Of a DNA stretch of 64,000 bases, positions 36,589 to 44,770 are shown in pieces. The position numbers and the translations under genes are program-made. Below the pieces are notes generated by a model. It made no database searches and was not told the DNA's origin. It saw only the letters and a program-made list of their open reading frames with translations. The DNA comes from G963662675 sp963662675 (GTDB lineage: Bacteria; Bacteroidota; Bacteroidia; Bacteroidales; Prolixibacteraceae): NCBI GenBank assembly GCA_963662675.2, contig CAXXHP010000003.1, positions 124,001-188,000 of the forward strand, in the 5' to 3' direction. Within the stretch, counting starts at the first letter, position 1, and each line of letters opens with the position of its first letter.

Positions 36589-37860
36589 TTAATATCGGTT
36601 TTTCCACCATTCTCTTAATCGCTCAAGAATTTTTTGTTCGCTACTATTATTCTGAGGAGAATAGAATTTCTCATTCTTAAGTTTTCCAGGAAGGAAATCT
36701 TGTTCTATGAAATTTCCGTCGTAGGCATGAGCATATTTGTAATCTTTCCCATAGCCCAATTCTTTCATCAACTTTGTTGGAGCATTTCGTATATGTAGAG
36801 GGATCGGTAGATTTCCGGTTTCTCGCACGAGTTGCTGTGCTTTATTAATGGCTTCGTAGGCCGAATTGCTTTTGGGTGAAGTTGCTAGGTAAATGGTGCA
36901 TTCCGATAGGATAATACGGGATTCCGGATGCCCAATTTGGTGAACTGCATCAAAGGTACTTTGCGCTAAAAGCAGAGCATTGGGATTCGCCAGTCCCACA
37001 TCTTCTGCGGCAAGTATTAATAGTCGGCGCGCAATGAATTTGACATCCTCTCCACCTTCAATCATCCGAGCAAGCCAATAAACTGCTGCATCTGGGTCAC
37101 TTCCCCTTATGCTTTTTATGAAAGCAGAAATAATATCATAGTGCATTTCTCCATCCTTATCATAAGTCGAAAGGTTGTTTTGGAGACGCTCTGTAACCTT
37201 CTTGTTAGTAATGTTTATTGTGTCTGTTTCTTCTGAATGGATGACAAGTTCCAGTACATTTAAAAGTTTGCGGGCATCTCCACCTGAAAAACGCATTAAA
37301 GCTTCAAGTTCTTTCAGTATGATTTTTTTTTGTTTAAGCAGTCCATCATTTTGTATCGCATAATTTAGTATGGAAAGTAAGTCTTTCTTCTCCAGATGTT
37401 TTAATACGTAAACCTGACATCTTGAAAGCAGGGGAGAGATTACTTCAAATGAAGGATTTTCGGTGGTTGCACCAATAAGTGTAACTAATCCTTGTTCAAC
37501 TGCTCCGAGTAGAGAATCTTGCTGTGCCTTGCTAAATCGATGAATTTCATCAATAAAAAGGATTGGGTTAGGGCGGTTGAAGAATTGTTGCTTTTGAGCT
37601 TTGTCGATTACTTCCCTTACATCTTTTACCCCTGAGCTAATGGCACTTAATATGTAGAATGGTCTGTCAAGAGTGTTGGCTATAATTTTTGCAAGAGTTG
37701 TTTTACCAACACCGGGAGGTCCCCAAAGTATAATTGAGGAGATATTTCCTGACTCAATCATTTGGCGCAAAACAGCTCCCTTTCCAACTAAATGATCCTG
37801 ACCAATATAATTGTCTAGTGTTTTGGGGCGTAAGCGTTCTGCGAGGGGTTGGTTGCTCAT
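36589..37860 (-). CDS. rarA: Replication-associated recombination protein A (AAA+ ATPase)
   Basis: 423 residues. Walker A GPPGVGKT (47-54), Walker B FIDEIHRF (102-109), sensor 1 IGATTENPSFEV, arginine finger region SPLLSRCQVY, then a helical lid and the MgsA-type C-terminal domain with SDPDAAVYWLARMIEGGED and AEDVGLANPNAL. Homologous to E. coli RarA and yeast Mgs1, which act at stalled replication forks. It lies between the DUF5916 remnant and the intact DUF5916 gene and is unrelated to the surrounding sugar genes. Confidence 0.95.
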   Translation of the reverse strand: MSNQPLAERLRPKTLDNYIGQDHLVGKGAVLRQMIESGNISSIILWGPPGVGKTTLAKIIANTLDRPFYILSAISSGVKDVREVIDKAQKQQFFNRPNPILFIDEIHRFSKAQQDSLLGAVEQGLVTLIGATTENPSFEVISPLLSRCQVYVLKHLEKKDLLSILNYAIQNDGLLKQKKIILKELEALMRFSGGDARKLLNVLELVIHSEETDTINITNKKVTERLQNNLSTYDKDGEMHYDIISAFIKSIRGSDPDAAVYWLARMIEGGEDVKFIARRLLILAAEDVGLANPNALLLAQSTFDAVHQIGHPESRIILSECTIYLATSPKSNSAYEAINKAQQLVRETGNLPIPLHIRNAPTKLMKELGYGKDYKYAHAYDGNFIEQDFLPGKLKNEKFYSPQNNSSEQKILERLREWWKNRY

Positions 37861-38595
37861 TCTAAAATACTTTGAGTGATTTATGCAAAAGCAAAAATAA
37901 GAATTATTGATTGAATATAAGTTTGCTATCCGCTTTGAAATTTACTTGTATAGATCTGAATATTTGTTGCTGGTATTATTCCGATTGTGAGAGCGATTAA
38001 AATCTGTTGATTTGAGATGGTCAGCGTTGACTTTATTTTGATGTGTTTTTGTCGAATAAATTCAATAATGAACGCACCACATGTGGTAATATGACTCTCT
38101 TTACCCCTTATTATTTTGATGAATGCATTTGTTAATGTTATCCAACGATGGCATTTTAATCGGGTGCGATAATCTGATATTAATGTATTTTCTAAATGAA
38201 ATGTTAACAAGTACAGGAATAGAAATAATTGATATTTTTCCAATTACATTTGCATCTGATAAGAACATTTGACTTGTACCTATTTCGAAAAGGTGGTGGC
38301 AACAGCAGTGTGTTGTTTCTGCCTTTTTATACGGGTTTTAGTTGGATTATCTCAAATTCACATCAGTTTGTCTATTTTTTGGAACGTTCGTAGAATATAG
38401 GTCTATTTTGTTTCTTTTTTCTTGAAATTATTACCTATCTCATTCTGAGAATAATTCTTAACTAAACATTAAATGATGGTTGATTTGGGCAGTAGATTTG
38501 GATAATAATTGATTTATTTGTCAAACTTTTTTGACAAATATCAACTTATGCTAAGTCTAGAGTATCAGTATTTTGTAACATAATAATTAACTTAG
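37861..38595. other. 735-base intergenic region rarA / DUF5916
   Basis: No convincing gene. A candidate -7 box for rarA (TATTTTTG on the minus strand, 37892-37899) lies 32 bases before its start. On the plus strand a TAGATTTG at 38493-38500 could serve the DUF5916 gene, but without a proper -33 box. Confidence 0.45.
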
Positions 38596-40848
38596 ATGAA
38601 ACCAACTAAACATCTTTTTTCGATATTATTTTTTTCCATCTTTTTGATATCGGAAATTTCTGCTCAGGAGCAAATTGTTGTTGAGCGTATTAACGAAGAA
38701 TTTATTTTTGATGGAGTTGTTGATGAGGACTTTTGGCAAGCAATTGAGCCTCTTCAGATGGTTATGTATAGACCTAATTTTGGGAAAGATCCCTCCGAAA
38801 AAAGTGAAGTAAGAATTGTATATAATGATAGCTATGTGATGATATCAGCCAAGTTATATGACAAGGATCCTTCACGAATTATGGCTACATCGAAAAAGAG
38901 AGATGAGGCTTCTACTGGGAATGACCGTTTTACCATTATTTTTGACTCTTTTAATGATAAAGAGAACGGATTAGCATTTTCCACCACTCCTACAGGTTTG
39001 CGTTATGATTTTACAGTGTCAAAAGATGCGGTTTCATTATCGCCGAGACAAAGACCATTTAGTAGTAGCTGGAATACATTTTGGGATGCAAAAACAACCC
39101 AGACTGACGAAGGTTGGTTTGTTGAAATGCGTATACCTTTAAGTAGTTTGAGATTTAAGAATGAAGATGGGAAAGTGGTTATGGGAATTATATGCCTTAG
39201 AGATATCCCCCATAATAATGAAGTAGATGTATTCCCTTCTATTGAGCCTCTTTATGGTTTTTTCAGTGTTTATAAACCATCGAAAGCACAAGAGGTCTCA
39301 TTCTCCAATATTGAATCAAAGAAACCATTCTATATTGCTCCATATGTGATTGGTGGAGTCCAACAAGAAAACAAGTTGAATGCTGCTGGTGATGCATATA
39401 AGTTGGATTCAGATCCTACAAAAAACATTGGGTTAGATATCAAATATGGGTTAACAAATAACTTGACCTTAGATCTCACTTATAATACTGATTTTGCGCA
39501 GGTTGAGGCCGATGATCAGCAAGTTAACCTAACCCGATTTTCATTATTCTTCCCTGAGAAACGTACTTTCTTTCAGGAGAGATCAAGTATTTTTAGCTAT
39601 GATTTTGAAAGTTCAAGTAACACCTTGTTTTATAGTCGTACGATAGGGTTGTCAGGAAGTGGAGAGCAAGTGCCAATTTATGGAGGTGCTCGAATTACTG
39701 GAATGGTCGGGAAATGGGATATTGGATTCATTGATATGCAAACCAAAGATTTTACTTCTAGTGTTGATCCCTCCGGAGACTTAAATTCAGAGAATTTTGG
39801 AGTACTTAGAGCGAGGAGAAATATAATTAATGAGAATAGCTACTTGGGTGGAATTTTCACGTCTAGGCTTGATGGGAAAGGAAACTATAATTTTGCATAC
39901 GGAGCTGATGCAATTGTGAAAATGTTTGGGAATGATTATTTGAATGTAAAGTTCGCTCAGACATCTGGAGATTCTATCGATAATAGATCCTTATCTTTAG
40001 ATAATTCACAGATTTATGTAGACTGGAATAACACGAGTACTATCGGCTTCGGCTATAAAGCGGCTTATACCAGAAGCGGAAAGGATTTTAATCCTCAGGT
40101 TGGTTTTATGACCCGAAGTGATTATTCATATTATAACGGCGAAGTATCTCATGGTTGGCTAGGGTCAGAAGATTCAAAGGTGTATAGTTTTAGTCTTGGA
40201 ATGACTTCCAATCAATATCGGTTAAATGAATCAAATGAGATACAATCAGGAGAGTCTGTTCTAGAAGCGCGTCTTCAGCTAAAATCTGGATTTATGTATA
40301 CTCTCATGGGGACTCACCAGGTGGAGAATGTTACTTATGATTTTGATCTTCAGGGAAGTGGTGTCGTTGTGCCTGCTGCGGAATATGGGTTTAATAATTT
40401 GACATTAATGGTAGTTTCACCACGAACGAAACCATTTGCCACAAATGCCACAATTAAGGTTGGTGATATGTACGATGGGAATATTGTTTCTTTCATGACC
40501 GGACCAAAATGGAATTTAAGTCCGTCAGTTCAGTTAGGAATGACTTACAGTTATAGTAGGATAAACTTCGCAAGCAGAGATGATATTTTTAATGCTCATC
40601 TGGTTAAATTGACCAATTTATTTATGTTTTCTACCCAACTGTCATTTAACTCATATATACAATATAGTACTGCATCAAAGAGTATAATCACAAATATGCG
40701 TTTGCGATACAATCCTAAAGAAGGGAATGATTTGTACTTGGTTTATAATGATATCCGAAATACTGATGTGGCTCGTTTCAATCCCGAGTTGTCCAAATTG
40801 GCAAGTCGGACAATCATGCTTAAATATACGTATACATTTAGTTTGTAA
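38596..40848 (+). CDS. DUF5916 outer-membrane protein with CBM9-like domain
   Basis: 750 residues. Signal peptide (LFSILFFSIFLISEISAQ), CBM9-like domain (about 25-220: FIFDGVVDEDFWQAIEPLQ, FVEMRIPLSSLRF) and a DUF5916 barrel region with the family mark YNTDFAQVEADDQQVN and FFPEKRTFFQERSSIF, ending in LKYTYTFSL. It is the intact relative of the remnant at 36166-36538 and a more distant relative of the protein at 2450-5086. Its position among SusCD and sugar oxidoreductase genes suggests a role in glycan capture, but the biochemical function of DUF5916 is not known to me. Confidence 0.87.
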   Translation: MKPTKHLFSILFFSIFLISEISAQEQIVVERINEEFIFDGVVDEDFWQAIEPLQMVMYRPNFGKDPSEKSEVRIVYNDSYVMISAKLYDKDPSRIMATSKKRDEASTGNDRFTIIFDSFNDKENGLAFSTTPTGLRYDFTVSKDAVSLSPRQRPFSSSWNTFWDAKTTQTDEGWFVEMRIPLSSLRFKNEDGKVVMGIICLRDIPHNNEVDVFPSIEPLYGFFSVYKPSKAQEVSFSNIESKKPFYIAPYVIGGVQQENKLNAAGDAYKLDSDPTKNIGLDIKYGLTNNLTLDLTYNTDFAQVEADDQQVNLTRFSLFFPEKRTFFQERSSIFSYDFESSSNTLFYSRTIGLSGSGEQVPIYGGARITGMVGKWDIGFIDMQTKDFTSSVDPSGDLNSENFGVLRARRNIINENSYLGGIFTSRLDGKGNYNFAYGADAIVKMFGNDYLNVKFAQTSGDSIDNRSLSLDNSQIYVDWNNTSTIGFGYKAAYTRSGKDFNPQVGFMTRSDYSYYNGEVSHGWLGSEDSKVYSFSLGMTSNQYRLNESNEIQSGESVLEARLQLKSGFMYTLMGTHQVENVTYDFDLQGSGVVVPAAEYGFNNLTLMVVSPRTKPFATNATIKVGDMYDGNIVSFMTGPKWNLSPSVQLGMTYSYSRINFASRDDIFNAHLVKLTNLFMFSTQLSFNSYIQYSTASKSIITNMRLRYNPKEGNDLYLVYNDIRNTDVARFNPELSKLASRTIMLKYTYTFSL

Positions 40849-41167
40849 GACACATAACTAGAATCACAATATTATCTGATGCCTAACAATAATGTGGACA
40901 TATGTTGTATAAAAACTTTAGAGATATTTGTGAGTGTATGATTTGTCAAAAACGTTAATTTGCTTATTTTTGATGACAGTTTGAAATAATCTGGTTTTAT
41001 TTTTATATGAAATCTAATTATTGTGTTGATTTAAAATCATTTATTTAATTTATAAGATAGGTTGACGTGATGAATAGATCGAGTAGTAAGAATTTTATTT
41101 TAAACTAAAATCTAGATCTAAAATATTTCACAAATATTTTTTATTATTCTAAATAAAACTATAAACT
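40849..41167. other. 319-base upstream region of the second Gfo/Idh/MocA gene
   Basis: Contains a well-formed Bacteroides-type promoter (40942-40972) and an A/T-rich leader of almost 190 nt; no gene. Confidence 0.6.
40942..40972 (+). promoter_or_regulatory. Bacteroides-type promoter for the second Gfo/Idh/MocA gene
   Basis: TTTG (40942-40945), a 19-base spacer, and TATTTTTG (40965-40972): the textbook Bacteroides -33/-7 arrangement. Transcription would start near 40980. Confidence 0.65.
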
Positions 41168-42577
41168 ATGAGTAAAAACAATGGACTAAGTAGACGTAAC
41201 TTCCTGGGTATGTCTGCATTAGGGTTGGCTGGTTTGACTATTCTTCCTAGCTATACAATTGGAGGAACTCGCATTGCACCTAGCGATAGGGTAGTAATGG
41301 GATTCATTGGACTAGGCCAACAAGGCATGAATGATTTTAGAAGTTTTGCACCTGTTCCAGGACTTCAGGTTGCAGCATGTTGCGATGTTCACAGTCTGAA
41401 AACAGAGCGTTTCAAAAGAACTGTTGAAGCTTGGCAAGAATCTATGGGTGTAGCTACGCGCTGTGACAAATACGAACAATACGAACAATTATTGGAACGT
41501 AAAGATATTGATGCTGTTGAGGTATGTACTCCTGACCACTGGCATGCTTTACAAACAATTCATGCTTGTCAGGCAAGTAAAGACGTTTACGTTCAAAAGC
41601 CTCTTTCTTTCACTATTCAGGAAGCTTTAAAAATTAAACGAGTAGCTAATGACACAAATCGTATTGTACAGGTTGGTAGCCAACAACGTTCAGGTGAGAC
41701 ATTCCAAAAAGCTATCGAGTTAGTTCAGGCAGGTGCTATTGGCCATATTGACAAGGTATATGCAAAAGTTGGAGATCCACCAACGCCACTTAATTTACCC
41801 AAACAATCAATTCCTGAGCACCTAAACTGGAATCTTTGGTTAGGACCATTGAATGATTCTAAGATTCATTATCATCCAGATTTATGTCCTGAAATTGGAT
41901 TAGATCCAGAGGTAAGAGAAAATGTATGGGGTGCATGGAGATGGTATAGTGAAACTGGTAACGGTTATACAGCTGACTGGGGTGCACACATGTTTGACAT
42001 TGCACAAGCTGCTATCGGTATGGACGGTTCTGGTCCAAGCGAGATTATCCCTAAAGGATACAATGGAACTGAATACATGACTTTCAAATATCAAACAGGT
42101 GTTGTAATGACAGAACAACCTTATTTGGAAGATATGCCTGGTTCTCAGGGTATTAAATTTATCGGGGACAATGGCTGGATTGAAGTATCTCGTCAACACA
42201 TCGCATGTTCTGACCAATCATTAATTCCTGAAGATATTGCAGGTACCCGTCCACGTCAAATGACACAAGAAGAAAGACAGGCAATGTTCCAAAGGATGCA
42301 AGAAGCTCAAGCTGGCGGTGGCGGTGGTGCATCTGCTTATGAAATTAGTTCTCCTCATATGGAAGACTTTATCGACTGTGTACGCTCCCGTCAAAAACCA
42401 ATTGCTACAGTTGAAAAAGGATCAAGTACCGCAATCACTTGTTGCTTAGGTAACATGGCTACAGAACTGGGTCGCCCGGTAAAATGGGATCCAGCGTCAT
42501 TAAGCTTTGGTACTGACAAAGAAGCAGAAGGTCACAGGCTGAATCAATATGAATATAGAAATCCTTACAAATTGTAA
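41168..42577 (+). CDS. Tat-exported Gfo/Idh/MocA oxidoreductase, QKP variant
   Basis: 469 residues. Twin-arginine signal SRRNFLGMSALGLAGL (Arg9-Arg10) predicts periplasmic export. Rossmann motif VMGFIGLGQQGMND, the motif usually read as EKP is here VQKP with Q143/K144, and the substrate domain has WNLWLGPLND and NGYTADWGAHMFD with the probable catalytic Asp/His. A Gln/Met-rich loop followed by five glycines (about 370-395) links to the C-terminal part. The Lys of the motif is kept, so activity is likely. Only moderately similar to the 527-residue enzyme, so the two probably act on different substrates or steps. Has its own promoter and hairpin. Confidence 0.92.
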   Translation: MSKNNGLSRRNFLGMSALGLAGLTILPSYTIGGTRIAPSDRVVMGFIGLGQQGMNDFRSFAPVPGLQVAACCDVHSLKTERFKRTVEAWQESMGVATRCDKYEQYEQLLERKDIDAVEVCTPDHWHALQTIHACQASKDVYVQKPLSFTIQEALKIKRVANDTNRIVQVGSQQRSGETFQKAIELVQAGAIGHIDKVYAKVGDPPTPLNLPKQSIPEHLNWNLWLGPLNDSKIHYHPDLCPEIGLDPEVRENVWGAWRWYSETGNGYTADWGAHMFDIAQAAIGMDGSGPSEIIPKGYNGTEYMTFKYQTGVVMTEQPYLEDMPGSQGIKFIGDNGWIEVSRQHIACSDQSLIPEDIAGTRPRQMTQEERQAMFQRMQEAQAGGGGGASAYEISSPHMEDFIDCVRSRQKPIATVEKGSSTAITCCLGNMATELGRPVKWDPASLSFGTDKEAEGHRLNQYEYRNPYKL

Positions 42578-42597
42578 GAACTTCACAATAAACTAAT

Positions 42598-42622
42598 GAA
42601 AGGGTGATTTATTCACCCTTTC
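42598..42622 (+). terminator. Hairpin after the second Gfo/Idh/MocA gene
   Basis: GAAAGGGTGA (42598-42607) pairs perfectly with TCACCCTTTC (42613-42622); the T-run is weak. The stem core is the same as the hairpin at 43647-43672. Confidence 0.75.
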
Positions 42623-42668
42623 TTCTTTATAATACTTAAACTTAAATTCTAACTAAACAATATAGGTA

Positions 42669-43619
42669 ATGGAAACTAAAAGAGATTTCTTAAAAAAATT
42701 ATCACTACTTACAGCTGGAGGTATGATGGCAGGAGGTGCTACTTCTGCTATGGCAGCAAATTCTATGTCTAACTTAGTTGCTCCACCAAACAAACAAGCT
42801 GGTCTTCAGATTTACTCACTAGGGCAGGAATTAACTGCAGATGTTCCTGCAGGGATGAAAAAAATTAAAGATATCGGGTACTCATACATTGAATTGGCTG
42901 GTTATGGCAATCGCAAAATGGGTGATTATGAGCTTCCGGAATATCGTAAAATAGTTGAAGATGCTGGGTTAAAGATCTCAAGTTCTCACGTAAGCTACCC
43001 TGCAAGAGAAAAGTACACAAAAGAGATGCTTCCTCAAATTGCCGAATTCTGGAAACAAACTGTGGAAGACCATGCAATATTAGGTTGTGAAACTCTTGTA
43101 CAACCAATGATGCCTTCTTTCGAAAGTCCAGATGATGTAAAATTAGGCTGTGAAGCTTTTAATCAGGCTGGCCAGATTGCTAAAGATGCGGGAATCCGCT
43201 GGGGATACCACAACCATAATATGGAATTTGAGCGCGTTCTTACAGAAGAAGAAAAAAAACAACCACAGAATAGATGGAATCCGGTAGGTACTGTTATTTA
43301 TGACATGTTGTTAGAAAATACAGATCCTGAATTGGTTCTCTTCGAAATGGACTGTTACTGGACTGTAATGGGACAAAATGACCCATTGGATTACTTCGAG
43401 AAATATGCAGGAAGATTCCCAATATTACATATTAAAGACCGTTTTATCTTAGGTGATTCCGGCATGATGAACTTCAAAAACATTTTCACTAAAGCTCAGG
43501 AGAATGGCTTGGAAAGATTCTATGTGGAATTAGAAAGAACTTACGCAAAAGGTAAAACTCAATTCGAAGGTGTTGAAGCTAGCTACAACTTCCTAAATAC
43601 TTCTTCTTTTGTAAAATAA
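42669..43619 (+). CDS. Exported sugar isomerase/epimerase-like TIM barrel, tandem copy 1
   Basis: 316 residues. Tat-like signal TKRDFLKKLSLLTAGG, with Lys-Arg in place of Arg-Arg, and a signal peptidase I site near AMAAN, so a soluble periplasmic protein is expected. The rest is a xylose-isomerase-like TIM barrel: LQIYSLGQEL, SYIELAGYG, WGYHNHNMEFE (His-rich strand), LFEMDCYWTVMG and LHIKDRF carry the acidic and His metal ligands. About three quarters or more identical to the next gene. These families convert oxidised sugars in 3-keto-glycoside routes. Flanked by near-identical hairpins. Confidence 0.9.
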   Translation: METKRDFLKKLSLLTAGGMMAGGATSAMAANSMSNLVAPPNKQAGLQIYSLGQELTADVPAGMKKIKDIGYSYIELAGYGNRKMGDYELPEYRKIVEDAGLKISSSHVSYPAREKYTKEMLPQIAEFWKQTVEDHAILGCETLVQPMMPSFESPDDVKLGCEAFNQAGQIAKDAGIRWGYHNHNMEFERVLTEEEKKQPQNRWNPVGTVIYDMLLENTDPELVLFEMDCYWTVMGQNDPLDYFEKYAGRFPILHIKDRFILGDSGMMNFKNIFTKAQENGLERFYVELERTYAKGKTQFEGVEASYNFLNTSSFVK

Positions 43620-43646
43620 CGATCTTATTTAGATATATTTAGATAT

Positions 43647-43676
43647 AAAAGGGTGATTTAAATCACCCTTTTTTTA
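43647..43676 (+). terminator. Terminator between the tandem isomerase-like genes
   Basis: AAAAGGGTGATTT and AAATCACCCTTTT form a perfect 26-base palindrome (43647-43672) followed by more T. Its core GGGTGATTT is shared with the hairpin upstream of copy 1. Confidence 0.9.
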
Positions 43677-43711
43677 TTTTTACTAAACTATCTAAATTAA
43701 AACCAATAATT

Positions 43712-44680
43712 ATGGAAACTAAAAGAGATTTCTTGAAGAAATTATCACTACTCACTGCCGGAGGTTTAATGGCAGGAAGTGTAGCCCCCGCTTGTACTTC
43801 AACCAACACCAGTGATGATTCTGCCAGTGTTGGCAATACAGCAGATAAGAAAGTTGGTCTTCAGATTTATTCATTGGGGCAGGAGTTGACTTCTGATGTT
43901 CCAGCCGGAATGAAAAAAATTAAAGACATTGGCTATTCATATATCGAATTAGCTGGTTATCGTGACAGAAAAATGGGCGACTATGAGCTTTCGGAATACC
44001 GTAAAATTGTTGAAGACGCAGGGTTGAAAATCACCAGCTCACATGTAAGTTACCGTGCTCCGGAACCTTACAATGAAAGCATGCTTACTGATATTGAAGA
44101 TTTCTGGAAACAAACAGTAGAAGACCATGTTACTTTGGGGTGTGAAACGCTGGTACAACCAAGCATGCCTGTATTTGAGAGTCCTGATGATGTGAAATTT
44201 GCAGCAGACATATTTAATAAGGCAGGTCAAATTGCTAAAGATGCTGGTATACGTTGGGGGTATCACAACCATAACCAGGAATTTGGCCGTGTTTTAACCG
44301 AAGAAGAGAAAAAAGCAGCAGAAACTGCAAGTAGATGGAATCAACCAGGAACTGTAATTTATGATCTGTTATTAGAAAACACCGATCCTGAGTTGGTTCT
44401 TTTTGAAATGGATGTTTACTGGTGTGTTCAGGGCCAAAATGACCCATTGGATTACTTTGAAAAATATGCAGGAAGATTCCCAATCTTACATATTAAAGAT
44501 CGTTTTGTTCTAGGTGCATCAGGTCTTATGAATTTTGAAAACATTTTTAATAAAGCTCAGGAAAATGGTTTGGAGAGATTCTATGTAGAACTTGAAAGTA
44601 GATATAGTGGCGGGAAACCACAATTTGAAGGTGTAGAAGCTAGTTACAACTTCTTAAACAATTCATCATTTGTGAAATAG
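43712..44680 (+). CDS. Exported sugar isomerase/epimerase-like TIM barrel, tandem copy 2 (lipoprotein variant)
   Basis: 322 residues, the tandem duplicate of the preceding gene. The first 18 residues (METKRDFLKKLSLLTAGG) are identical to copy 1, but the signal then ends in SVAPAC|TST, a probable though imperfect lipobox followed by a Ser/Thr/Asp-rich tether, so this copy should be lipid-anchored. The barrel motifs SYIELAGYR, WGYHNHNQEF, LFEMDVYWCVQG and LHIKDRF are kept, and most changes are on loops and in the region 110-180. Same likely reaction class as copy 1. Ends before a bidirectional terminator. Confidence 0.9.
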   Translation: METKRDFLKKLSLLTAGGLMAGSVAPACTSTNTSDDSASVGNTADKKVGLQIYSLGQELTSDVPAGMKKIKDIGYSYIELAGYRDRKMGDYELSEYRKIVEDAGLKITSSHVSYRAPEPYNESMLTDIEDFWKQTVEDHVTLGCETLVQPSMPVFESPDDVKFAADIFNKAGQIAKDAGIRWGYHNHNQEFGRVLTEEEKKAAETASRWNQPGTVIYDLLLENTDPELVLFEMDVYWCVQGQNDPLDYFEKYAGRFPILHIKDRFVLGASGLMNFENIFNKAQENGLERFYVELESRYSGGKPQFEGVEASYNFLNNSSFVK

Positions 44681-44713
44681 AAAAGCTATTTTAGACAAGA
44701 CAGCTTGTGATAT

Positions 44714-44748
44714 AAAAAAGGCATGAACTCTTAGTTCATGCCTTTTTT
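44714..44748. terminator. Bidirectional terminator between the isomerase-like gene and mltG
   Basis: AAAAAAGGCATGAACT (44714-44729) pairs perfectly with AGTTCATGCCTTTTTT (44733-44748) around a 3-base loop, lying between convergent genes. Confidence 0.92.
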
Positions 44749-44770
44749 ATGCAATGCATTGATAAGTTTA

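Noticed and set aside
37926..38243. A 105-codon open frame on the minus strand between rarA and DUF5916
   Set aside because: No promoter, no family features and a composition typical of translated A/T-rich intergenic DNA.
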